A model generated the notes under the pieces. The model ran no database searches. It saw nothing but the letters and a program-made list of their open reading frames with translations, and was not told the DNA's origin. A stretch of 18,148 nt of DNA, taken from contig CAZHZT010000122.1 of NCBI GenBank assembly GCA_964537285.1, positions 1 to 18,148 of the forward strand, given 5' to 3'. Position numbers and translations under genes: made by a program. The DNA comes from CAZHZT01 sp964537285 (GTDB lineage: Bacteria; Bacteroidota; Bacteroidia; Chitinophagales; Saprospiraceae). Of the stretch, positions 1 to 8,200 are shown piece after piece (the stretch's first letter is position 1; every line of letters starts with the position of its first letter).

Positions 1-55
1 AGGGTTATCATTTTGAAGTTCCATTTTCCACAATTTATGTCAAAGAACTAAAAAA
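1..55. repeat. Half copy of the GTTCTTTGACA quasi-palindromic repeat
   Basis: The first 55 bases match the right arm of the fuller repeat at 9180-9289: both read TTATCATTTTGAAG, then TCCA, then CACAATTT and GTCAAAGAAC. The left arm would lie outside the window. The rest of the 175-base leader before the first gene holds another GTTCTTTCACA box near 125 and no recognisable gene. The match is seen directly; the function is unknown. Confidence 0.6.
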
Positions 56-175
56 ACTATTGCATTTAGAACTGTAATTACTAAAAATCAGTTCTTTATC
101 AATGAAAATCAGCTAAATAGTAGAGTTCTTTCACAGGCTGCCGCTAGCAGTCAGCAGAAAAATAAAAACCAACAA

Positions 176-745
176 ATGGCAATTTACCAATTCAATTTAG
201 TAATAATACCTAAAAAAGGAGTTCTGAAATACTTCGGAGAAATACCGGACAGATTGGAAGTTGACTTTCAGAAACGTACTGAGAATTTTCTGAATGAAGG
301 AACGGAAGGTGAATTTGACTACTTTGAGTTCATCCAACACAAATGCTGGGAAATAGCGAATATCGATCCATTAGAAATTATAAATCAAATGGACCAAAAA
401 TTAGACAGAGCGAATTGGGGAAATAACAAAGAATACAACAATTGGAAAACAGAGACAACAGAGGTAGATAATGATTCGTGGATTTTAATCAATTCTGAAC
501 AAAATCAAATAAAAGAATTTACCTTCCGGGCTGATCTAAGACAACCGAAATTAAAATTTCTAATGGAAATGCTTGAATTGGCTAAGGAAAGGGAATTACT
601 TTTAATAGACGTCAAAGGAAATTTAGTCGAACCCGACATTGAAAATGTAGTCGAATTGATAAAAAAATCAAACGCCTTAAAATTTATTGAAAATCCAATT
701 AAGTTTTTGACAGATTTAGAGAAAGGTGAAATTGATATAGCATAA
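176..745 (+). CDS. Hypothetical protein, unknown family
   Basis: A 189-residue soluble protein, rich in acidic residues, Asn and Lys, with no signal peptide or membrane segment. I do not recognise the family with certainty. The C-terminal half reads like a small alpha/beta protein: a stretch with FRADLRQPKLKFLMEM around residues 117-132, then a strand LLLIDVKGNL near 140-149, then a conserved-looking ending FIENPIKFLTDLEKGE. Small proteins of this style occur as immunity-like or cassette proteins in Bacteroidota, but no toxin partner is visible here. The ATG follows an AT-rich stretch without a clear Shine-Dalgarno, normal for this phylum. It has no operon partner; the next gene lies about 330 bases on, behind its own promoter-like site. 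Confidence 0.75.
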   Translation: MAIYQFNLVIIPKKGVLKYFGEIPDRLEVDFQKRTENFLNEGTEGEFDYFEFIQHKCWEIANIDPLEIINQMDQKLDRANWGNNKEYNNWKTETTEVDNDSWILINSEQNQIKEFTFRADLRQPKLKFLMEMLELAKERELLLIDVKGNLVEPDIENVVELIKKSNALKFIENPIKFLTDLEKGEIDIA

Positions 746-936
746 CGCAAAAAGGGCAGTTGGAAAGTCGTTGCGCTCTTAGGTTTTCCAATTCCTTAGG
801 GTCTAAAGCACTAGCTTCCAAAATCCCTTTCCGAACTTTTACACCAACAAAGAACTTCTAGAGATATTTGTCAAAGAACTAAAGAACTAAAAAAGTTTAG
901 ATAAGATAGTTGCTCAGCTGGAAACCAATTTTGTAG

Positions 937-963
937 TTGAGCTATCGAGATCGTCTATCTTTA
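937..963 (+). promoter_or_regulatory. Bacteroidota-type promoter for the DUF2306 gene
   Basis: TTG at 937-939 (a second TTG lies at 931) is followed after 16 bases by TATCTTTA at 956-963. This is one base from the TAnnTTTG -7 box of Bacteroidota sigma factor promoters. It lies about 115 bases before the ATG at 1077. Assigned by motif only. Confidence 0.35.
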
Positions 964-987
964 CGATTGATTGAAAAGAAGGCTAAT

Positions 988-1055
988 TTATAACATTGTC
1001 TGGTTGTCCACGCTGCCCATTCGGGGAGACTCGGCAACTACTCGTAACCGTTAGA
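988..1055. other. Possible degenerate attC-like site
   Basis: TTATAAC at 988-994 and GTTAGAT near 1050 are spaced like the outer core sites of an integron attC (RYYYAAC and GTTRRRY); the right one fits fully, the left has a mismatch. Inside lie GGTTGTCC and GGCAACTA, which can pair as inner boxes. The site sits between two short unrelated genes, as cassette sites do. The pairing is imperfect and no integrase is in the window, so this is tentative. Confidence 0.25.
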
Positions 1056-1076
1056 TTAGCTAGTACAAATTACATT

Positions 1077-1598
1077 ATGAATTTTGAAAATTTTATAACA
1101 AGCAATACGGGGCTAATACATTTTATCGCCTCCATTATGGCTCTTTTACTAGGAACTTTAGTGCTGTTTTTACCAAAGGGTACATTGACACACAAAATTA
1201 TCGGTAGATTTTACGGTCTGACAATGTTGGTTGTTTTGACGACCGCGTTTATGACCTACCAACTTTTCGGTGGTTGGGGTATATTTCATTGGGCAGCTGT
1301 AATAAGCAGCTTGACTCTTTTCTGCGGACTTGTACCGATTCTAACGAGAAGCCCATCCAACAATTATTTATCACTTCATTTTATTTTCATGTATTGGAGT
1401 GTTATTGGTGTATACGGAGCATTTGTGTCAGAAACCTTGGTAAGAATGCCAAAAGTGGTAGTGGAAAGTGGTGTTCCAAACAGCCTTTTTTATAACATGA
1501 CTGGAATTGGGACTGCATTAGTCATGGGGCTTGGTGTTTATTACTTCATTAAGCTTAAACCGAATTGGGATAAACAATTTGGTCAAAATGATACATGA
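1077..1598 (+). CDS. DUF2306-type integral membrane protein
   Basis: A 173-residue membrane protein with about five hydrophobic segments: an LIHFIASIMALLLGTLVLF helix near residues 13-31, then helices around GLTMLVVLTTAFM, HWAAVISSLTLFCGL, LHFIFMYWSVIGVYG and GTALVMGLGVYYFI. The pattern of a lipid-facing first helix, a LPKGT..HK.IGR loop and a HW motif in the third helix matches DUF2306 proteins, whose function is not established. The reading frame stays open upstream to a TTG at 996, but the ATG at 1077 is the better start: the extra 27 residues are Cys/Arg-rich and come from the attC-like intergenic DNA. It probably has its own promoter at 937-963. Confidence 0.75.
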   Translation: MNFENFITSNTGLIHFIASIMALLLGTLVLFLPKGTLTHKIIGRFYGLTMLVVLTTAFMTYQLFGGWGIFHWAAVISSLTLFCGLVPILTRSPSNNYLSLHFIFMYWSVIGVYGAFVSETLVRMPKVVVESGVPNSLFYNMTGIGTALVMGLGVYYFIKLKPNWDKQFGQNDT

Positions 1599-1732
1599 AT
1601 CAAAAATAATCAACGAACCGCTAATAATGCACATGAGTTATGGTGGGAGAACGGCTGCAGTAATATTTTGCAGTTCTGAGAATAGCATTCAACACGCAGC
1701 GAATCGAATAAATTGACCTGATATTTTTGAGT

Positions 1733-1740
1733 TACCTTTG
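1733..1740 (+). promoter_or_regulatory. Bacteroidota-type promoter upstream of the porin
   Basis: TACCTTTG at 1733-1740 is a full match to the TAnnTTTG -7 box, with TTG at 1713-1715 exactly 17 bases upstream. The next long gene starts at 1955, giving a leader of about 210 bases that contains a GTCAAAGAA box at 1827 and a 29-codon reading frame at 1844. The rest of the 1599-1954 gap shows no other feature. Confidence 0.5.
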
Positions 1741-1843
1741 TAAAGCATAAAATCATAGGTTCAAAATTTCGGCTGGTATTAGACTTGTTCTGCAGCCGAT
1801 TAATGGGCTTAAGTTCCTCACTATATGTCAAAGAATTATTATT

Positions 1844-1933
1844 ATGAGTAGTAATAAAATAACAGCCTTTAAGCTTGTCAAAAATCACAATCTGGAAGAC
1901 AAAGTATTTCTCATTACTGGTGATATTCAGTGA
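1844..1933 (+). CDS. Small 29-residue ORF, leader peptide or gene remnant
   Basis: ATG at 1844 opens 29 codons ending in TGA at 1931-1933, just 21 bases before the porin start. The ending LEDKVFLITGD resembles the first beta strand of short-chain dehydrogenases (KVFLITG), so it may be the head of a lost dehydrogenase gene. It may equally be chance, or a short upstream ORF in the porin leader. Confidence 0.2.
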   Translation: MSSNKITAFKLVKNHNLEDKVFLITGDIQ

Positions 1934-1954
1934 AGTGGTTCAATTTCCCGATTT

Positions 1955-3304
1955 ATGCCTAGCATAAAAATTTATGAGAGCAGTCATTGGCTAATTTTAA
2001 AACAAAGAAAAAGGCCCACTATTTTTCTAAAAGCCGGGCTCTTAGTACTTGTTTTGTTGCTCTCGAAATCAACCTTTGGCCAAACAGACCGACTCCTCCG
2101 CTTTACATTGAATAATGATGAAAACACCTATGTTCAGGCTTCCTTGCGGGCGCAATTCTGGGCCCGGTATGCCGAAATGAATCCCGGAACCACCGTTAAT
2201 GGAGAACCGGTAAAAAATGCCTTTGACTTTTCTGTTCGCCGGGTACGCTTTGGACTTTCTGCTCAGCTTTCTCCCAAACTGTTTGTGTATTCCCTCTGGG
2301 GAGGCAATAATATCAATGCCCGAACAGAAAAAGATTTTGATTTTGATGTGCTGGATTTGAATGCAGAGTATTCGTTTTCAACAGCAATAGCTCTGGGTGT
2401 TGGTGAACATGCATGGGAAGGCTTAAGCCGCTGGACAGTGAGAAGCAGTAAGTCTTTAATGGCTCTGGATGCCCCGCTGTTTTCGCTGCTCACCGTGAAT
2501 AAAAACGATGATCTTGCGCGCGGACTGGGAGTTTGGCTGAAAGGCCAGGTGGGAAAGTTCGATTATGTAGCAGCTTTAAAAAAGCCTGTCAACTTTGGAG
2601 TGGCACCACAAGAAAATGTGGTGGACTTCGGCTTGAATAACAGCCGTATGCGTACTTCGGCCTACCTCAAATACGAGTTCTTGGAAGACGAAAGCGCTAA
2701 AACGGCCTATAGCGGAGGTACGGGTACCTATCTGGGCAAAAAAAAGCTCCTGAACCTGGGGGCGGGCTTCTTGTATCAACCTCAGATGACTTCTACCGTT
2801 AAGGATCGGGATACGGTATTTTACGATTTCAATAACTGGGCTGTTGAGCTATTTTACGATGCTCCGGTGGGTAAAACCTCGGCTTTAACCTTTTATCTGG
2901 GGTATTTTCATACTGACTTTGGCCCCGGATACATTCGCAATCTCGGCCCTAATGATTATACTGAAGGAGGTACTTCTTTCAATGGCTCTGGGATTGACTT
3001 CCCTATGATGGGAACGGGGAATACCTGGTTTTTTCAGTTTGGCTACTTTTTGGGCTGGCCCGATACCGAAAATCGGCGGGGCTTACAGCCCAATATTGCC
3101 GTTCAATATTCTGATTTTGAAAAACTGACAGAGCCTGTGCTTGTCCTTGATATTGGGATAAATGTTTATTTTGGCGACCATTCGAATAAATTGACTTTAG
3201 GGTATCAGGATCGGCCGGTTTATCGGCTTTCCACAAACGCAGATCTTTCTGTCGCTGAACGAAAAGGCCAATGGGTACTCCAATATCAGATAGAGATCCT
3301 TTGA
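1955..3304 (+). CDS. Outer-membrane porin-like beta-barrel protein
   Basis: A 449-residue exported protein. After a long basic start (residues 1-24) comes a hydrophobic signal core, AGLLVLVLLLSKSTFG, with likely cleavage before QTDRL near residue 43. The mature part is built of alternating aromatic/polar strands (for example YVQASLRAQFWARYAEM, FDFSVRRVRFGLSAQLSPKLFVYS, FLYQPQMTS, FYLGYFHTDFG, WFFQFGYFLGW) separated by Gly/Asn/Asp turns. It ends with strand-like LTLGYQDRPVY and WVLQYQIEIL. This layout is typical of 16-strand-type porins of the phosphate-selective porin or OprP-like group in Bacteroidota; the solute cannot be read from the sequence. It ends just before a strong hairpin at 3326-3396, consistent with a single-gene transcript. 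The long pre-signal segment makes the exact start uncertain. Confidence 0.65.
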   Translation: MPSIKIYESSHWLILKQRKRPTIFLKAGLLVLVLLLSKSTFGQTDRLLRFTLNNDENTYVQASLRAQFWARYAEMNPGTTVNGEPVKNAFDFSVRRVRFGLSAQLSPKLFVYSLWGGNNINARTEKDFDFDVLDLNAEYSFSTAIALGVGEHAWEGLSRWTVRSSKSLMALDAPLFSLLTVNKNDDLARGLGVWLKGQVGKFDYVAALKKPVNFGVAPQENVVDFGLNNSRMRTSAYLKYEFLEDESAKTAYSGGTGTYLGKKKLLNLGAGFLYQPQMTSTVKDRDTVFYDFNNWAVELFYDAPVGKTSALTFYLGYFHTDFGPGYIRNLGPNDYTEGGTSFNGSGIDFPMMGTGNTWFFQFGYFLGWPDTENRRGLQPNIAVQYSDFEKLTEPVLVLDIGINVYFGDHSNKLTLGYQDRPVYRLSTNADLSVAERKGQWVLQYQIEIL

Positions 3305-3325
3305 GGGCGATCTGCAAGAGGAGAC

Positions 3326-3396
3326 TTTGTTTGGAGAGGGCTTTTTTAAGGCATTTTTCGGAGAAAAATGCCTTAAAAAAGCCCTCTCCAAACAAA
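3326..3396 (+). terminator. Perfect 34-bp hairpin downstream of the porin
   Basis: Arms 3326-3359 and 3363-3396 are exact reverse complements around a 3-base GGA loop. The hairpin begins 21 bases after the porin stop codon and is flanked by T-rich and A-rich runs on either side, so it could end transcription from both directions. The arm length and perfection exceed an ordinary intrinsic terminator. Its arms differ from those of the 26-bp family seen elsewhere in the window. Confidence 0.6.
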
Positions 3397-3425
3397 AAAT
3401 ACTCTTACCAAGGGCATCGATAGTT

Positions 3426-3453
3426 TATGTAGTTTAGTTCCGTGAACTACATA
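3426..3453. repeat. Short hairpin with TTCCGTGAACTAC word
   Basis: TATGTAGTT at 3426-3434 pairs with AACTACATA at 3445-3453. The 13-base word TTCCGTGAACTAC at 3438-3450 recurs at 14945-14957, also next to a small GTAG/CTAC stem. It lies in the leader of the flavoprotein gene. Confidence 0.45.
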
Positions 3454-3498
3454 AGTAGCTGGGCAGTAATAACTTAAAAAAAGTAAACGAGAAGACCA

Positions 3499-4713
3499 AT
3501 GAGAGTTGCTATTATAGGAGGAGGGGCAGCAGGTTTTTTTGCAGCAATTGCCGCAAAGGAAAACCATCCTAATGCCCGGGTAACGATTTTTGAGAAATCA
3601 AAAAAATTATTATCCAAAGTAAAAGTATCTGGTGGCGGAAGATGCAATGTAACCAATGGCTGTACGAACATAAAAGAGCTTTCCAGGGCTTATCCAAGAG
3701 GAGAGAAGAAACTGAAGAAAGCCTTCAGAACATTCTGTACAAAAGATACCATGGAATGGTTTGAATCAAGGGGCGTGCCCCTAATGATTCAGGAAGATAA
3801 TTGTGTTTTTCCGGTTTCTCAAGATTCTCAGTCGATAATAGATTGTTTTTTAAAGGAAACTAAAAAGCTTAAAATTAAAATAGAAACCGGGAAGGGAGTC
3901 AAAGCGATTGAAACCAATGGCAATTCCTTAAAATTACATTTCCTCAAAGATCAATTCCCTTCTGAGGTATTCGATAAAGTCATCGTGGCCACAGGCGGTT
4001 CTCCCAAACGCTCCGGTTTAGAATGGCTCGAAGCATTGGGGCATAAAATAGCCGATCCTGTTCCCTCTTTATTTACCTTCAATATGCCCTCGGAACCGGT
4101 TACTGATTTGATGGGCATCGTAGTAGAAAATACCATAGTGATTATCCAGGGAACCAAATTAAAATCCGATGGGCCTTTATTGATTACCCATTGGGGGATG
4201 AGTGGGCCGGCTATTTTGAAATTGTCGGCTTTTGGTGCGCGGATTTTGAGTGAAATGAACTATGAATGCAACACTCAGGTGAATTGGACGAATATCCAAA
4301 ACGACCAAATCGTTCGCGAAGATCTAAATGGAATTGTACAAGCTCATCCTAATAGAATGCTTGCCAACTTTCGCCCCTATGCTTTGCCCGAAAGGTTATG
4401 GTTGTTTTTATTAGAAAGAATTAGTTTACCTAAGGAGAAAAGATGGAACGAGCTCGGTAAAAAAGGATTGAATAAATTGACGCATGTTCTAACCAATGAT
4501 GTCTATGCAGTGAAAGGAAAAACAACTTTTAAGGAAGAGTTTGTAACTTGTGGAGGAGTGAGCCTGGAGTCCATCGATTTCAATACGATGCAAAGTAGGG
4601 TTTGTAAGAATCTTTATTTTTCAGGAGAAGTCATGGACATTGACGGCATCACCGGAGGCTATAATTTTCAATCTGCCTGGACGACGGCCTTTATAGCCGG
4701 GAAACTTGAATGA
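3499..4713 (+). CDS. BaiN/RdsA-family NAD(P)/FAD-dependent oxidoreductase (HI0933-like)
   Basis: A 404-residue cytosolic flavoprotein of usual family length (about 400). Dinucleotide-binding GGGAAG lies at residues 7-12, the family signature SGGGRCNVTN at 44-53, the second FAD contact VATGG at about 163-167, and the C-terminal block TCGGVSLESID... ending in SGEVMDIDGITGGYNFQSAW, a hallmark of HI0933-like proteins (YhiN). The middle domain includes the HWGMSGPAILKLSA motif. Members are mostly uncharacterised; the named one, BaiN, reduces bile-acid intermediates, but that role should not be carried over here. No promoter box was found just upstream. Only 61 bases separate it from the VOC gene, but these hold a GTTCTTTCACA/TGTCAAAGAGC repeat, so co-transcription is uncertain. 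Confidence 0.9.
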   Translation: MRVAIIGGGAAGFFAAIAAKENHPNARVTIFEKSKKLLSKVKVSGGGRCNVTNGCTNIKELSRAYPRGEKKLKKAFRTFCTKDTMEWFESRGVPLMIQEDNCVFPVSQDSQSIIDCFLKETKKLKIKIETGKGVKAIETNGNSLKLHFLKDQFPSEVFDKVIVATGGSPKRSGLEWLEALGHKIADPVPSLFTFNMPSEPVTDLMGIVVENTIVIIQGTKLKSDGPLLITHWGMSGPAILKLSAFGARILSEMNYECNTQVNWTNIQNDQIVREDLNGIVQAHPNRMLANFRPYALPERLWLFLLERISLPKEKRWNELGKKGLNKLTHVLTNDVYAVKGKTTFKEEFVTCGGVSLESIDFNTMQSRVCKNLYFSGEVMDIDGITGGYNFQSAWTTAFIAGKLE

Positions 4714-4728
4714 AATCTAATAAATAAC

Positions 4729-4755
4729 GTTCTTTCACAATTTATGTCAAAGAGC
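4729..4755. repeat. Compact GTTCTTT...AAAGAGC palindromic box
   Basis: GTTCTTTCACA and TGTCAAAGAGC face each other across ATTTA, a short form of the repeat at 9180-9289. It fills most of the gap between the flavoprotein and VOC genes. Confidence 0.45.
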
Positions 4756-4774
4756 CATAAATAAAATGTAAATC

Positions 4775-5170
4775 ATGAAAATCAAATTGGTAAGTATTCC
4801 TGTAAGAGATCAACAAAAAGCATTGGATTTTTACACCAATATTTTGGGGTTTGTAAAAAAAGTGGACATTCCCGTGAACGAAGGAAATCGCTGGCTAACA
4901 GTCGTTTCCAAATATGATCAGGAGGGGCCGCAACTATTGCTTGAACCTGCACCGATTCATTTCGAACCTTCTAAAGTTTTTCAGGATGAACTGATGAAAG
5001 CAGGCATTCCCTACACACAATTTTATGTGGATAATCTTCAAGAAGAATTTGAAAGGTTAACAAAATTAGGCGTTGAATTTAGTATGAACCCAACAGAAAT
5101 GGGTAATGTAATAATGGCTGTATTCAATGACACCTGCGGAAATAATATCCAATTGGTTGAAGAAAAATAA
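4775..5170 (+). CDS. VOC-superfamily (glyoxalase/bleomycin-resistance fold) protein
   Basis: A 131-residue protein, the standard length for a single two-module VOC domain. The first betaalphabetabetabeta module begins IKLVSIPVRDQQKALDFYTNILGF at residues 2-25. The second starts near FYVDNLQEEFERLTKLGVEF and ends VFNDTCGNNIQLVEE. The fold covers glyoxalases, dioxygenases and antibiotic-binding proteins, usually metal dependent; substrate cannot be assigned. The usual N-terminal His ligand position is occupied by Ser (VSIPVRD), as in many DUF-like VOC proteins of Bacteroidota, so catalysis by a classic glyoxalase I mechanism is doubtful. The ATG at 4775 follows AAATC with no Shine-Dalgarno. Confidence 0.85.
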   Translation: MKIKLVSIPVRDQQKALDFYTNILGFVKKVDIPVNEGNRWLTVVSKYDQEGPQLLLEPAPIHFEPSKVFQDELMKAGIPYTQFYVDNLQEEFERLTKLGVEFSMNPTEMGNVIMAVFNDTCGNNIQLVEEK

Positions 5171-5238
5171 ATTATCCAGAACCATTAATCAAGAAGTGAA
5201 AAACTACTTTTTTTGTAAATTAAACCAGCTGCTACATT

Positions 5239-8200
5239 ATGAACCATCCTCTATCTACCATTCTTTTTCTTACTATTTTTTCAACTATATCCTACAATGC
5301 TATCGCTCAAGTAGTCGATGCTAATAGAACAGAATTTACCTGGATTTCAACTGAAGATGTAACCGATCAGACTTTTGGCTCAGGCTATACCATTTACAGT
5401 GCCGCCTGGCCCATATTTAAAGATTATCCCGGGCCAGAAAATTTTCAAATGGGACTCGCCGGTTGTTGGCTGACTACGCAGAAAACAGGCAACGAACCGG
5501 CTCAATTTTACACCACTATTGAAGGAGGCTTAGGTTGGTGGCACGATACGAGATTCGGCACTAAAACACCCAAGTTCATTATGGGAGGGGTTTCTTTCAA
5601 TTTTTTTGCCTGGGCAAATGGCCCGGGAGCGGGAAGAAGTAATCTCTTACCTAATGGCCAACGAGATTGGAGTACACCCGGCGGGAAATATGGTGTTGCC
5701 CAATTATCCAATAAATTATTGTGGGCGCCGGATGGATTAAATATGGCTCAAAGTTTAAATGGCGAGATGCTAGGGTATGGTTATTTACCTTTGCCGCTAA
5801 CCGAGCCGATGCCCCAAACCAATGGTCAAAATATTGAAACCGGAAACCAATGCTGGACATTATTCCTAAACACCACTAATTTCAAAGGTCCGGCAACGTT
5901 TTTTTTACCCACCTTTTGGACCGAACCTGTTTTGGATGATCCTTCTTTAGAGGGTTTATTTTTGGACTCAAGGCCTTCAGATCCTAATATTGGTTTTGGT
6001 ATCGAACATGCTGTTTCACCAGCCTTAATGTCTGAAGATAATGATGGAAATCGCTATGCTAAAATAGAAAGATTGCAGTTTCCGGCGAGTAATGAAGACA
6101 ATTCAATGATTTTAAATCAAGTTTCCGTTTATAATCAAAACGCCCTTTGGGATGATATGGAAGCCTGGTTTAATGGTGGTGCCGTAGTTTCACCGGATAT
6201 TAAGCAGGCAGGAACTTATGGCGTTTCATTTGTCAACAATGGTGGTGCTATGGCAGGTGAGATTTCTGGGGCGGGTCTGGAGCATCCCATTCAATTAGAT
6301 TATATCGATAATATTCAGCTTACGACGAACATTATGGGCTTTGAATATGACTTAAATGCTGTTTTCGAAAAAGACGGCCGTTTTATTTTACCCGAATATT
6401 TTAAGCTGGAATCTGATAATCAATGGCATGTTATTGATGAAGCTGCTGTGCCTTCTTCTACGAACTTGGTGAATACGGTTGTTCCCACCACGCCTCGGCC
6501 TGAATTGACTTATTTGACTCCATTAGAGCCTGATTGTCAATGGCAAGATCCCAATGGTCCTTGGGAAAATCCCGGCCCTGTAGCCGGTCCTTTCAAAGCA
6601 GAGCTTGGTGATGGTTCAACCGTTACTTATCACTGGTATCGCTTTGTGGATCAACCTGCCATAGTACATGCGAATCTTCCTGATGACATTCGCGATACGC
6701 TACAAAAAAGAGTGGAATTAATCCATACCAATTGGAGTCACACAGATGAGTATATGGCTCCTCCGACTATTGGAAATATAGCCACGGTTGATCCCGCTGT
6801 TATTGTTCAACCACCTGCCGGTTTGGAAATTGGTTATGTGCCTATTGTTACCAGGCAAGAAAAGTCTGCAAGTAAAGTAAGGGTTTTTGTTTTGGCAGGC
6901 CAGTCCAATATGCAAGGATTTGGCTCCATTAGTGATCCTGAAAATGATCCGGGAAGTTTGACAGATGTTATTCAAAATGATGTTGAAGGAAATTGGTCAG
7001 AAATAGGAGAAGTTGGAAATTGGAATATTTTGGAAGGAGCTTCATTGTATTTTGCGAAGGATGGAGATACAATCAGAACCAACGTAACGGTCGGTCAGGG
7101 TGCCAATTCTAACTTAATTGGCCCGGAATTGATGTTTGCCCATCAATTGGATGCCTATTACGATGATCCGGTATTAATTATTAAAACCGCCTGGGGAGGA
7201 AAAAACCTGGCAGTAGATTTTCGCCCACCTTCTGCCGGAGGTACAACAGGCGATTATTATAACGCCATGATTCAAACGGTGCAAAATGTTACTCAAAATT
7301 TAGGAACTGAATTTCCTGATATTGGATTGACGGATTTCGAAATTACCGGTTTTGCCTGGTTTCAAGGCTGGAATGATGGGGAATCGGAGGATTATTTGAA
7401 TGAATACGAAAGTAATCTGGATCATTTAGTCAATGATATTAGAAATGACTTAGGAAATCCGAACCTTCCGGTAGTTATTGCCAGTTCCGGTCATGGAGGA
7501 TTTACATTAAGCAATGATCTTTGGGTACAGGACATGCAAACGATCGTTTCAGTTGCCCAGGAAAATGTAGGTTGCAATGATTCGATTTATGGCGGCACCC
7601 TAGGTTTCGTCGATACCAAACCCTTTTATGTGGACCAGACTGAATCGCCTCATGACGCTATCCATCATTTTCACAATAATGCGCTTACTTTCTTAAATGT
7701 TGGAAAATCGATAGGGAATGAAATGATCCTGGCAATTAATGACATGGCCTTTTGCTACAGAGATTGTGAAGATCAAGTCTCACCCGGTATAGTCTCCATA
7801 GGAAACAGAGTTTGGAACGACTTAAATAAAAATGGAATTAATGACCCGGATGAACCGGGCATCCCAGGCGTTTCTCTGGTACTTTGGGGAGATTCGGATG
7901 ATGATGGAATTCCGGATTGGCAAGGTTTCGGAGGTGTACAGGTAACAGATGATGAAGGTTACTACAGATTCTCTGGTTTGGAACCAGGAAACTACGTAGT
8001 GTTTGTTTGGCAGGTAGATAATTGGGAACCCGGCGAACCCTTACACGGATTTCAGTCTACAAATGGCTACGTAGAAGATGCCGACAATGATGTTGATTTA
8101 GATAATAATGGTTTTGGAGAACCTTTTACGGATATTATGTCTGGAATTGTCACACTAAGCCCGGATGAAGAACCCCTAAACGACGGCGACCCCGATGATT

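Larger units (their letters stand above)
746..1076. other. Gene-free gap with degenerate repeats
   Basis: These 331 bases hold no convincing gene. They include an ATTTGTCAAAGAACT box near 868 followed by a second AAGAACT, an AAGCACTAG word near 806 that matches the end of the MITE at 16770, a promoter-like site at 937-963 and a possible attC-like stem at 988-1055. The stretch looks like accumulated repeat fragments. Confidence 0.5.

Noticed and set aside
996..1076. N-terminal extension of the DUF2306 protein from TTG at 996
   Set aside because: The 27 extra residues lie in attC-like intergenic DNA, and the family begins near the ATG at 1077.
3003..3395. Minus-strand ORF of 130 residues across the porin end
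   Set aside because: It runs through the perfect hairpin and opposes a clear porin frame; a shadow ORF.
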